A stretch of 64,000 nucleotides of DNA from Streptomyces sp. NBC_01428. GTDB lineage: Bacteria; Actinomycetota; Actinomycetes; Streptomycetales; Streptomycetaceae. The first letter of the stretch is position 1. Each line of letters starts with the position of its first letter. Below are positions 52,168 to 60,331 of this stretch, piece by piece. The stretch is taken from the NCBI RefSeq assembly GCF_036231965.1, contig NZ_CP109499.1, positions 5,828,001-5,892,000 on the forward strand, given 5' to 3'. Under the pieces are notes generated by a model. That model did not search any database. It was given only the letters and a program-made list of their open reading frames with translations, and had not been told where the DNA came from. The translations under genes were made by a program, and so were the position numbers.

Positions 52168-53628
52168 ATGGCCGTCGACTACACAGTGATCGTCGTCTAT
52201 CTGGCCGGCATGCTGGCCATGGGCTGGTGGGGCATGCGCCGCGCCAAGTCCAAGAGCGAGTTCCTGGTCGCCGGACGGCGCCTCGGACCCGCCATGTACT
52301 CGGGCACCATGGCCGCCATCGTCCTCGGCGGCGCGTCCACCATCGGCGGCGTCGGGCTCGGCTACCAGTACGGCCTCTCCGGGGCCTGGATGGTCTTCAC
52401 CATCGGACTCGGCCTGCTCGCCCTCAGCGTCTTCTTCTCCGCGCGCATCGCCCGCCTGAAGGTCTACACCGTCTCCGAGATGCTCGACCTGCGCTACGGC
52501 GGCCGGGCCGGCCTCATCTCCGGCGTCGTCATGTGGGCGTACACCCTGATGCTGGCGGTCACCTCGACCATCGCGTACGCCACGATCTTCGACGTCCTCT
52601 TCGACATGAACCGGACGCTCGCGATCATCATCGGCGGGTCGATCGTCGTCGCCTACTCGACCCTCGGCGGCATGTGGTCGATCACCCTCACCGACATGGT
52701 GCAGTTCGTCGTCAAGACCATCGGCGTGCTGCTCCTGCTGCTGCCCATCGCCGTCGTCAAGGCCGGCGGGTTCAGCGCGATGAAGGCCAAGCTGCCCACC
52801 GAGTACTTCGACCCGCTGGGCATCGGCGGCGAGACGATCTTCACCTACGTCCTCATCTACACGTTCGGCATGCTGATCGGGCAGGACATCTGGCAGCGCG
52901 TGTTCACCGCGCGCGGTGACAGGACGGCCAAGTGGGGCGGCACCGTCGCCGGCACCTACTGCCTGGTCTACGCCGTCGCCGGGGCCGTCATCGGCACCGC
53001 GGCCAAGGTCATGTACCCGAAACTGCCCAGCGCCGACACCGCCTTCGCGACCATCGTCAAGGACGAACTCCCCGTCGGAGTGCGCGGCCTGGTGCTCGCC
53101 GCCGCGCTCGCCGCCGTGATGTCCACCTCCTCCGGCGCCCTCATCGCCTGCGCCACCGTCGCCAACAACGACATCTGGTCGCGGCTGCGCGGTGCCGTGA
53201 AGCCCGGCGCCGCCGAACACGACGAGGTCAAGGGCAACCGCGTCTTCATCCTGATCATGGGCGTCGCGGCGATCGGCACGGCGATCGCGCTCAACAACGT
53301 CGTCGAGGCGCTGACCGTCGCGTACAACCTGCTCGTCGCCGGACTGCTCGTGCCGATCCTCGGCGGCCTGCTCTGGAAGCGCGGCACGGCGCAGGGCGCG
53401 CTCGCCTCCGTGGTCGTGGGCGGTCTCGCCGTCGTCGGCCTGATGGCCGGCTACGGCATCCTCGCCAACGAGCCCGTCTACTACGGGCTGCTCCTCTCCC
53501 TGGCCGCCTACGTGATCGTCTCGCTGGCCACGCCCGCGACCGACGCCGCGGTCCTGGCCGTCTGGCGCGAGCGGCTGGCCGGCCGCGGCGCCGAACCCTT
53601 GTCCGAACCGGTCCCGGTTCACCAGTAG
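52168..53628 (+). CDS. Sodium:solute symporter family transporter
   Basis: 486-aa integral membrane protein of the SSS family with about 13 spans. DYTVIVVYLAGMLAMGWWGMRRAKSKSEFLVAGRRLGPAM and the small-residue helix GGASTIGGVGLGYQYGLSG are the typical N-terminal segments; the sodium-site region is VLAAALAAVMSTSSGALIACATV. It should take up a polar organic solute with sodium. Its neighbours (ureohydrolase, ThDP enzyme, PucR) suggest a guanidino or amine compound. 63 bp separate it from speB, and these contain tandem repeats. Confidence 0.93.
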   Translation: MAVDYTVIVVYLAGMLAMGWWGMRRAKSKSEFLVAGRRLGPAMYSGTMAAIVLGGASTIGGVGLGYQYGLSGAWMVFTIGLGLLALSVFFSARIARLKVYTVSEMLDLRYGGRAGLISGVVMWAYTLMLAVTSTIAYATIFDVLFDMNRTLAIIIGGSIVVAYSTLGGMWSITLTDMVQFVVKTIGVLLLLLPIAVVKAGGFSAMKAKLPTEYFDPLGIGGETIFTYVLIYTFGMLIGQDIWQRVFTARGDRTAKWGGTVAGTYCLVYAVAGAVIGTAAKVMYPKLPSADTAFATIVKDELPVGVRGLVLAAALAAVMSTSSGALIACATVANNDIWSRLRGAVKPGAAEHDEVKGNRVFILIMGVAAIGTAIALNNVVEALTVAYNLLVAGLLVPILGGLLWKRGTAQGALASVVVGGLAVVGLMAGYGILANEPVYYGLLLSLAAYVIVSLATPATDAAVLAVWRERLAGRGAEPLSEPVPVHQ

Positions 53629-53636
53629 AGTCGTAC

Positions 53637-53656
53637 TAGTTGTACTTAGTTGTACA
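53637..53656 (+). repeat. Tandem 10-bp repeats between symporter and ureohydrolase
   Basis: TAGTTGTACT (53637-53646) and TAGTTGTACA (53647-53656) are adjacent, preceded by a degenerate third copy ending TCGTACT at 53636. One copy per helical turn suggests an operator. AT-rich sequence is rare here, so this is likely functional, probably an internal promoter for the last two genes. Confidence 0.6.
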
Positions 53657-53691
53657 TACGCGACGAAGCGTAGGAAAGAAGGCATCACCCC

Positions 53692-54657
53692 ATGAGCAAC
53701 GAGACGCCCCGCGGCCCCGTCGACTCGTCCCGCGTCCCGCGGTACGCCGGCCCCGCGACCTTCGCCCGGCTGCCCCGCCTCGACGAGGTCGGCACCGCCG
53801 ACGTCGCCGTCGTCGGTGTGCCGTTCGACTCCGGCGTCTCGTACCGGCCGGGCGCCCGCTTCGGCGGCAACGCCATCCGCGAGGCGTCCCGGCTGCTCCG
53901 CCCCTACAACCCGGCCCAGGACGCCTCGCCGTTCGCCCTCGCCCAGGTCGCGGACGCCGGTGACATCGCGGCGAACCCGTTCAACATCAACGAGGCCGTG
54001 GAGACGGTCGAGGCCGCCGCCGACGAACTGCTCGGCACCGGCGCCCGGCTGATGACCCTGGGCGGCGACCACACCATCGCCCTGCCCCTGCTGCGCTCCG
54101 TGGCCAAGAAGCACGGCCCGGTCGCGCTGCTCCACTTCGACGCGCACCTCGACACCTGGGACACCTACTTCGGCGCCGAGTACACCCACGGCACGCCGTT
54201 CCGCCGGGCCGTCGAGGAGGGCATCCTCGACACCGAGGCGCTCTCGCACGTCGGCACCCGCGGCCCGTTGTACGGCAAGCAGGACCTCACCGACGACGAG
54301 AAGATGGGCTTCGGCATCGTCACCTCGGCGGACATCTACCGCCACGGCGCCGACGAGGTCGCCGACCAGCTCCGCCAGCGCATCGGCGACCGCCCGCTCT
54401 ACATCTCCATCGACATCGACTGCCTCGACCCGGCGCACGCGCCCGGCACCGGCACCCCCGAGGCGGGCGGCATGACCTCCCGCGAGCTCCTGGAGATCCT
54501 GCGCGGACTCTCGTCCTGCAACCTGGTCTCCGCCGACGTCGTCGAGGTCGCCCCGGCCTACGACCACGCGGAGATCACCGCCGTGGCGGCGTCCCACACC
54601 GCCTACGAACTGACCACCATCATGTCCCGCCAGATCGCGGAGGCCCGGAACAAGTGA
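53692..54657 (+). CDS. speB: Ureohydrolase (agmatinase/guanidinobutyrase family)
   Basis: 321-aa binuclear manganese hydrolase that releases urea from a guanidino compound. The metal-binding motifs are complete: GGDHTIALP, HFDAHLDTWD and SIDIDCLDPAHAPGTGTPEAGG. The loop FGAEYTHGTPFRRA matches agmatinases and 3-/4-guanidino-acid hydrolases; the exact substrate cannot be fixed from motifs. It overlaps the ThDP gene by GTGA, so they are translated together. It is the second gene of the symporter operon. Confidence 0.9.
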   Translation: MSNETPRGPVDSSRVPRYAGPATFARLPRLDEVGTADVAVVGVPFDSGVSYRPGARFGGNAIREASRLLRPYNPAQDASPFALAQVADAGDIAANPFNINEAVETVEAAADELLGTGARLMTLGGDHTIALPLLRSVAKKHGPVALLHFDAHLDTWDTYFGAEYTHGTPFRRAVEEGILDTEALSHVGTRGPLYGKQDLTDDEKMGFGIVTSADIYRHGADEVADQLRQRIGDRPLYISIDIDCLDPAHAPGTGTPEAGGMTSRELLEILRGLSSCNLVSADVVEVAPAYDHAEITAVAASHTAYELTTIMSRQIAEARNK

Positions 54658-56339
54658 CCCACGACCACGACCTGGTGCTCCGTCCGACGGCGTCGCAGAC
54701 GGAGGCCGCGCTCAACCCGCCCCCCGGCCGCAACGGCGGAGACCTGGTCGTGGAGACCCTCTCCGGTCTCGGTGCGACGACCGTCTTCGGGCTGCCCGGC
54801 CAGCACGCGCTCGGCATGTTCGACGCCCTGCGCCGCTCCTCCCTCCAGTACGTCGGACTGCGCGTCGAGAACAACGCCGGGTTCGCTGCGGACGCCTACG
54901 GCCGCGTCACCGGCGAGGCCGCGCCGCTGCTGCTGTCCACCGGCCCCGGCGCGCTGACCTCGCTGGCCGCCCTCCAGGAGGCGCGGGCCGCCTCCGCGCC
55001 GGTGCTCGCCATCAGCAGCCAGATCCCCACCGCGGGCCTGGGCGGCGGACGCCACGGCTATCTGCACGAACTCCCCGACCAGCAGGCCTCGTTCCGGGGC
55101 GTGGTCAAGTCGGTCCACACGGTCCGTACGCCGTCGCAGATCCCCTCCGCGATCGCCGCGGCCTGGGAGTCGGCGCTCACGGCCCCGCACGGACCGGTGT
55201 GGGTGGAGATCCCGCAGGACGTCCTCCTCGCGGAGACCTCCCTGCCCGTGGTGACCGCGATGGACGCCACCCCCGAGGACGTCGTCCCGCGCCCCGAACT
55301 CACCGCGCTGGCCGCCCATCTGCTCTCCACGGCCGACCGCCCCGCGATCATCGCGGGCGGCGGTGTCGTGCGCGCCGACGCCTCCGGCAAACTGCGCCTG
55401 CTCGCCGAGCGGCTGAACGCGCCGGTCGTCACCACCTTCGGCGGCAAGGGCGCCTTCCCCTGGGAGCACCCGCTGTCCCTCCAGTCCTGGCTGGAGGACC
55501 GGCACACGACCGACTTCCTGGAGGACGCCGACGTCCTGCTCGTGGTGGGCTCGGGACTCGGTGAACTCTCCTCGAACTACCACACGTTCAAGCCCCGCGG
55601 CCGGGTGATCCAGATCGAGGCCGACCTCGGCAAGCTGGAGTCCAACCACCCGGCGCTCGGCATCCACGCGGACGCCCGCCTCGCGCTCTCCACGCTCCTG
55701 GAGACGGTGGAGGAACGCCCCGACGCGTCGGCGGCGGACCGGGTGACCTCGGTGCTCGCCCAGGTCGCGGACCGTATCGCCGGCCAGGAACTCACCCTGG
55801 AACAGGACGTGCTGGCGGCCGTCCGCCGCGCCCTGCCGGCCACCTCGCCGTCCTTCTGGGACATGACGATCCTGGCCTACTGGGCGTGGTCGGCCTTCGA
55901 CCCGCGCGGCACCAACACCATGCACTCCGCCCAGGGCGCCGGCGGTCTCGGCTACGGCTTCCCCGCGGCGCTCGGCGCGGCCGCCGCCGACCCCTCCCGA
56001 CCGGTCCTCGCGGTGTCCGGCGACGGCGGCGCGCTGTACTCCATCGCCGAGCTGGCGACGGCGAAGCAGTACGGCCTGCCCGTCACCTGGCTCATCGTCG
56101 ACGACGGCGGCTACGGCATCCTGCGCGAGTACATGACGGACGCGTTCGGCCAGGCGACCGCCACCGAGCTGTCCCGCCCCGACTACGTGGCCCTCGCCGA
56201 GTCGTTCGGCGTCCCGGGCACCCTCACCAGCCCCGAGACGCTGGAGGCGGACCTGGCCGAGGCGCTGGCCGCCCCCGGCCCCTCGGTGGTCGTGCTGCCC
56301 GCCGTGCTGCGCATGTTCGCGCCGACGCACCTGGACTGA
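54654..56339 (+). CDS. ThDP-dependent enzyme, acetolactate-synthase-like
   Basis: 561-aa three-domain thiamine diphosphate enzyme (PYR about 20-180, central 200-335, PP 365-530). The catalytic Glu lies in GLRVENNAGFAADAYGR. The ThDP/Mg motif GDGGALYSIAELATAKQYGL...IVDDGGYG has Asp-Asp where most relatives have Asn-Asn or Asp-Asn. No regulatory subunit gene is nearby, so it is not a housekeeping acetolactate synthase; a 2-oxo-acid decarboxylase or carboligase acting on the product of the ureohydrolase step is more likely. The GTG start overlaps the speB stop. Confidence 0.9.
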   Translation: MTHDHDLVLRPTASQTEAALNPPPGRNGGDLVVETLSGLGATTVFGLPGQHALGMFDALRRSSLQYVGLRVENNAGFAADAYGRVTGEAAPLLLSTGPGALTSLAALQEARAASAPVLAISSQIPTAGLGGGRHGYLHELPDQQASFRGVVKSVHTVRTPSQIPSAIAAAWESALTAPHGPVWVEIPQDVLLAETSLPVVTAMDATPEDVVPRPELTALAAHLLSTADRPAIIAGGGVVRADASGKLRLLAERLNAPVVTTFGGKGAFPWEHPLSLQSWLEDRHTTDFLEDADVLLVVGSGLGELSSNYHTFKPRGRVIQIEADLGKLESNHPALGIHADARLALSTLLETVEERPDASAADRVTSVLAQVADRIAGQELTLEQDVLAAVRRALPATSPSFWDMTILAYWAWSAFDPRGTNTMHSAQGAGGLGYGFPAALGAAAADPSRPVLAVSGDGGALYSIAELATAKQYGLPVTWLIVDDGGYGILREYMTDAFGQATATELSRPDYVALAESFGVPGTLTSPETLEADLAEALAAPGPSVVVLPAVLRMFAPTHLD

Positions 56340-56363
56340 CCGGGCCGGACGCGGCGGAAACAC

Positions 56364-56404
56364 CGGAGCGCCGGGGAGTGTGCGCGACACTCCCCGGCGC
56401 TCCG
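56364..56404. terminator. Bidirectional hairpin terminator, ThDP enzyme / FG-GAP gene
   Basis: A perfect 18-bp stem (CGGAGCGCCGGGGAGTGT at 56364-56381, complement at 56387-56404) with a 5-base loop between convergent genes; one of the strongest hairpins in the window. Confidence 0.9.
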
Positions 56405-56418
56405 TCGTGTGCCGCGGG

Positions 56419-57906
56419 TCAGCGCAGGGACGCGCCGAAGCGCGCCTTCACGTCGGGGGCCGCGATGGTCTTCGGGCCGAACGCGAGGGCGGACGTGGTG
56501 GTCAGGCCGGTCGTCGTGCCGCGGAGCACCCAGACCGCGCCGGCCGAGGCGTTCTCGGCGGTGGAAGAGGCGGCGAGGTCACGCCGGCCGTTGCCGTCGA
56601 CGTCCAGCAGCGCGGTGGCCACGCCGAACCGGTCGTCCGTCTCGGCGACGCCGGGCATCCCGGCGGTGTCCTGGTGGAAGACCTGGGTGCCCGCGCCGGT
56701 CACGCCGGAGGCGCCGCCGTGCACGAGGGCGACCGAACCGGCGTCGGCCACACCGGCGACGTCCTCGCCGGCGATGCCGAGCGCGATGTCCGCGTAGCCG
56801 TCACCGGTGACGTCGGCGACGGAGACGGCGGAGCCGAGCTCGTCGCCCTCCTCCTGGACGCCGGGGAAGCCGGCCAGGTCCTGGTCGAAGGTCTGCACGT
56901 GGTCGGTGAGTCCGGCGGAGGAACCGTAGGCGATCCGCACCTTGTCGTTCCAGCCGTCGGCGCCGACGACGACGTCGTCGAAGCCGTCGCCGTTCACGTC
57001 GCCGACACCGGTCCCCGACGCGGTCTGGCTCACGCCGTCACCGGGGGCGTCGGTGCGCTTGAAGCCCGTCGGGCTGCCGTACAGCAGCCGGTTGCCCCAG
57101 GTCCCGTCACCGGTGTAGTACCACTGCACGATGTCGTCCCGGCCGTCGCCGTTGACGTCGCCGACCTGGCCGGAGACGACGGGACCGGTGATCGAGTCGC
57201 CGTCCTCCTCGCAGCCGCCGCCGGTGGCGCAGGTGGCGTCGTCCTCGTCGTAGCCCCACCAGGCGGACTTGTCGAGGATGTTGAGGACGGCGGCCGGCTT
57301 TCCGGCGCGCGAGACCGGGCCCTTCCACAGGGTGGCCGGGGCGCCCGCGGGGTCGTCCCCGCCGACGGACTGCGCGGAGAACAGGGCGAGGTCGGTGGTG
57401 CCGTCGCCGTCGAAGTCACCGGCCTCGGGCGCGGCGCCGTACCCGGCGATCGCGGTGCCGCCGGTGAGCCCGGAGGCGGAGCCCCACAGGACGACCGAGC
57501 CCGTCGTGCCGCCGGCGATCACGAGGTCGGTGTAGCCGTCCTTGTCCAGGTCGCCCTTGGTGAAGGCCGAGCCGAAGCGCTGGCTCGCGGTGGCGGAGCC
57601 GGGCACGCCCGCGGTGGAGCGGCTGACGATCTGCTTCTTCGCGGTGGACAGGCCGCTCGCGGAGCCGTACATGATCGCCACGTACCCGGCCTTGGCCTTG
57701 CTCGACACGGTGGCGTCCGGCGCTCCGACGACCAGGTCGGCGTAGCCGTCCTTGTTGAAGTCGTCCTGGACGGCCGCCGATCCGGTGGCCGCCTGCGCGG
57801 TCGCCCCGGTGAGGGCCCAGGCGCCGGCTCCCCCGGCCAGCAGGGCGGCGGCGGCCAGGGGCGCGGTCAGCCGCGTGGAACGGTCGCGGCGTCGTGCTCG
57901 GGACAT
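56419..57906 (-). CDS. Secreted FG-GAP (integrin-like) repeat protein
   Basis: 495-aa exported protein. A signal peptide (Arg-rich start, LAAAALLAGGAGAWAL, cleavage near AQA-ATG) is followed by about six FG-GAP repeats forming a probable beta-propeller. The calcium-binding cores are visible as DFNKDGYADLVVG, DLDKDGYTDLVIA, DFDGDGTTDLALF, DVNGDGRDDIVQW, DVNGDGFDDVVVG, DVTGDGYADIALG and DVDGNGRRDLAA. Propellers of this type bind ligands or surfaces; no catalytic domain is attached. A CEEDG-containing insert with two Cys (CATGGGC) lies between repeats 3 and 4. Confidence 0.93.
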   Translation of the reverse strand: MSRARRRDRSTRLTAPLAAAALLAGGAGAWALTGATAQAATGSAAVQDDFNKDGYADLVVGAPDATVSSKAKAGYVAIMYGSASGLSTAKKQIVSRSTAGVPGSATASQRFGSAFTKGDLDKDGYTDLVIAGGTTGSVVLWGSASGLTGGTAIAGYGAAPEAGDFDGDGTTDLALFSAQSVGGDDPAGAPATLWKGPVSRAGKPAAVLNILDKSAWWGYDEDDATCATGGGCEEDGDSITGPVVSGQVGDVNGDGRDDIVQWYYTGDGTWGNRLLYGSPTGFKRTDAPGDGVSQTASGTGVGDVNGDGFDDVVVGADGWNDKVRIAYGSSAGLTDHVQTFDQDLAGFPGVQEEGDELGSAVSVADVTGDGYADIALGIAGEDVAGVADAGSVALVHGGASGVTGAGTQVFHQDTAGMPGVAETDDRFGVATALLDVDGNGRRDLAASSTAENASAGAVWVLRGTTTGLTTTSALAFGPKTIAAPDVKARFGASLR

Positions 57907-58042
57907 CAGGTGCTGCCTTTCGTCGTCTTCCGGACGCGGTGGTCCGACGCGTCCACGGAGTGCGACTCGGGCAGGGCGTCACTGGTTGTACACCCTCAGG
58001 CCATTCATTTGTCACCATCCGGCGACAGCGGCGCGCATGGGC

Positions 58043-58079
58043 CGCCTGAACTCCCGTGATCACCGCGGGAGTTCAGGCG
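58043..58079. terminator. Endonuclease gene terminator
   Basis: The 14-bp perfect stem CGCCTGAACTCCCG/CGGGAGTTCAGGCG with a 9-base loop lies 19 bp after the endonuclease stop, before the FG-GAP gene. Confidence 0.85.
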
Positions 58080-58098
58080 ACTACTGCGACCGGTGGGG

Positions 58099-58902
58099 CT
58101 ACCAGATCGCCTCGACCCACTCCGGGTGGTCGATGAACGGGTTGCGGTTGTGCTGGTAGGTGTCGTAGATGACCTGGTTGCGCTTCTCCTCGAAGGCGCT
58201 CGGCGGGTCCTGCTCGTTCCACTGCTTCAGCACGGACAGCTTGCCGATGTACGGCGCGCTGCCGTTGTTCACCTTCTCGTCCGGCTCCAGGTCGGCGAAC
58301 CCGTCGCCGCCGTCGTAGCGCACGGCCATGTAGAGGATCATGCGGGCCACGTCGCCCTTGTCCGCGGCGCGCGGCTCGAAGGAGTCGGAGTCCACGCGGC
58401 TGCCGCCGCCGTTGGTCACCGTGCTGCCGCCGTTGTCGAAGTCCAGGTTGCCGCGGATGCCGTTGACCTGGACGTCCGCCGGGCGCAGGTGGTGCAGGTC
58501 GGTGCCGGGTCCGGTCACCTCGCCGAAGTCGCCGTGCGACTTGGCCCAGGTGTGCTCACGGTTCCAGTCGCCGACGTCACCGCCGTTGAGGGACTTGCTG
58601 CGGGAGACGCCGCTGTACAGCAGGATCACGTTGCTGCTGTTGTTCGGGTCCTGGTCGGTGACCTTCAGCGCGTTCCAGACCGCGGAGTACGAGATCTTGC
58701 TCTGGCTGCTGATGATCGTGTGCAGCGAGGACTTGAGGCTCGTGCCGGTCTTGCCGACCGCGTTCTTGTAGTACGTGCTGTCGTACGAGGTGTTCGTCGC
58801 GCTCGCGGGGGACGCGGTGACGGCCGGGAGGGTGAGTCCGACGAGTACCGCGGACGTCGTCAGCGCCAGGGTCTTCCAGCGCCGTATGTGCGTGGCGGGC
58901 AT
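58099..58902 (-). CDS. Secreted endonuclease I family nuclease
   Basis: 267-aa exported nuclease of the endonuclease I (EndA/NucM) family. The signal peptide runs to about residue 36 (ASPASATN). Catalytic features are NREHTWAKSHG (general base His), DLHHLRPAD and NRNPFIDHPEWVEAIW at the C-terminus, which holds the second conserved Asn/His set. It should degrade DNA and perhaps RNA outside the cell, supplying phosphate and nucleosides. The start ATG at 58902 matches the signal peptide boundary. Confidence 0.93.
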   Translation of the reverse strand: MPATHIRRWKTLALTTSAVLVGLTLPAVTASPASATNTSYDSTYYKNAVGKTGTSLKSSLHTIISSQSKISYSAVWNALKVTDQDPNNSSNVILLYSGVSRSKSLNGGDVGDWNREHTWAKSHGDFGEVTGPGTDLHHLRPADVQVNGIRGNLDFDNGGSTVTNGGGSRVDSDSFEPRAADKGDVARMILYMAVRYDGGDGFADLEPDEKVNNGSAPYIGKLSVLKQWNEQDPPSAFEEKRNQVIYDTYQHNRNPFIDHPEWVEAIW

Positions 58903-59275
58903 GGGGGTGTCCGTTCTACGCGGGTTGAATGGAGCGGATAACCGGGAGCGTGACATGGACATGCGGTGCATGGGGTTAAGGAGAAGTGTCGGTTCTGTGT
59001 CGGGATTCAACAAACTGTGCGGCGCGCACGGGAGTTGACGCGCCGGCGGCGCCCGACCGGAAACGGGCCTCCGTCGGAGGCCTCCCCGCCCGTCCCGTCC
59101 CGCCGCGCCCGTCCCGCCCCGCCGACCGCCCTCCCGGCCGTGCGGCTCCCGTCGTCAGAGCACCCGTACAGCTGTCGTCAGAACACCTGTACAACTATCG
59201 GACGCCTCGGAGAGTCATCTGGGGCGAGCGCGCCGGGGGTGCGCTCGTATCGGTCCAAGGGGATGGGAAGCCTCC
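58903..59275. other. Divergent promoter region, endonuclease / serine hydrolase
   Basis: 373 bp without a gene. It contains a pair of 23-bp tandem repeats (59153-59198) close to the serine-hydrolase gene. The remainder is GC-rich sequence with no recognised element; AT-richer DNA near 58960-59010 may hold the nuclease promoter. Confidence 0.5.
59153..59198 (+). repeat. 23-bp tandem direct repeat upstream of serine hydrolase
   Basis: The copies at 59153-59175 and 59176-59198 are directly adjacent and share 19 of 23 bases; all four differences are transitions. Each copy contains CGTCAGA(A/G)CACC(T/C)GTACA. The pair ends 77 bp before the start codon, a place suitable for a regulator or for promoter elements. 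Confidence 0.65.
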
Positions 59276-60199
59276 ATGACTCACCGGATATCCCGGGGTG
59301 CCCGTGTGCTCGCAGCGAGCCTGGGCGCCGGGGTGATCGTGCCGTTCGCGGTCGCCGCGGCTCCCGCCGCCGCCGCGCCGGCGCCCACCGTCAGCTGTAC
59401 GTCGGGCAAGGCCGGTCTGGCAGCCAAACTGCAGAAGGACATCACCGCCGCGCTCGCGGGCCGCAAGGGCACCGTCGCGGTCGGTCTCTACGACCGCGGC
59501 ACGAAGACCACCTGCACGCTGCGGAGCACGTCCGCCTTCGACTCGGCCAGCGTGGTGAAGGTGACCGTGCTCGCCACGCTCCTGTGGGACGCCAAGAAGC
59601 ACGACCGGTACCTGACGTCCCGCGAGACGGGCCTCGCCACCGCGATGATCACCCAGTCCGACAACAACGCGACCACCTCCCTGTGGAAGCAGCTCGGCAC
59701 GACGAAGGTCAAGGGCTTCCTCACCGCCGCCGGGATGACGGAGACCAAGCCGGGCGCCGACGGCTACTGGGGCCTCACCCAGATCACGGTGCGTGACGAG
59801 CAGAAGCTGCTCGCGCTGCTCACCGCCAAGAACTCCGTGCTGAGCGACAACGCGCGCGCCTATGTCCTGAAGCTGATGGGCAAGGTGATCTCCTCGCAGC
59901 GCTGGGGCACCCCGGCCGGGGCGCCCTCGTCGGTCACGGTGCACGTCAAGAACGGCTGGCTCTCCCGTGCCGCCAACGGCTGGCGGGTGCACAGCGTCGG
60001 CACGTTCTCCGGCGGTGGCCACGACTACACGATGACGGTGCTCACGCAGGGCAACAGCACCATGGACTACGGCGTCGCCACCATCCAGGGCGTCGCCCGG
60101 GCCATCCACAAGGACCTCGTCCCGGTCACCGTCAGTGCCCACCGGTACACGCCGACCTCGGCGCCCAGGGAGGCCTTCCCTGCCGTTCCGGCGCACTGA
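59276..60199 (+). CDS. Secreted serine hydrolase of the class A beta-lactamase fold
   Basis: 307-aa exported protein. The signal peptide ends near AAPAAAA-AP. Active-site motifs are S92-V-V-K95 (nucleophile tetrad), S128-D-N130 (as in class A enzymes) and K225-N-G227 in place of the usual K(T/S)G. The class A general-base Glu (E-x-x-L-N) is not evident. It may therefore be a weak beta-lactamase, a penicillin-binding-protein-like enzyme or a peptidoglycan-modifying hydrolase. The start ATG at 59276 precedes a normal signal sequence. Confidence 0.88.
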   Translation: MTHRISRGARVLAASLGAGVIVPFAVAAAPAAAAPAPTVSCTSGKAGLAAKLQKDITAALAGRKGTVAVGLYDRGTKTTCTLRSTSAFDSASVVKVTVLATLLWDAKKHDRYLTSRETGLATAMITQSDNNATTSLWKQLGTTKVKGFLTAAGMTETKPGADGYWGLTQITVRDEQKLLALLTAKNSVLSDNARAYVLKLMGKVISSQRWGTPAGAPSSVTVHVKNGWLSRAANGWRVHSVGTFSGGGHDYTMTVLTQGNSTMDYGVATIQGVARAIHKDLVPVTVSAHRYTPTSAPREAFPAVPAH

Positions 60200-60216
60200 C
60201 CGCGCGCCCCTCCACG

Positions 60217-60254
60217 CCTCCGCCCGCCCGGCCTCCGCGCCCGGCGGGCGGAGG
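60217..60254. terminator. Terminator after serine hydrolase gene
   Basis: A 12-bp stem CCTCCGCCCGCC/GGCGGGCGGAGG with a 14-base loop lies 17 bp past the stop and before the ABC transporter gene. Confidence 0.75.
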
Positions 60255-60331
60255 ATTGTTGCGGAGGGATGAAATCCGCTTCGTGCGGTGTTGGTGCCTC
60301 CGGCGGAGTGAGTTCTACGGAAGGTACCGGC

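Noticed and set aside
51130..54597. Open frame of about 1155 codons on the minus strand
   Set aside because: It is antisense to the symporter and ureohydrolase, both with clear motifs, and has only low-complexity composition.
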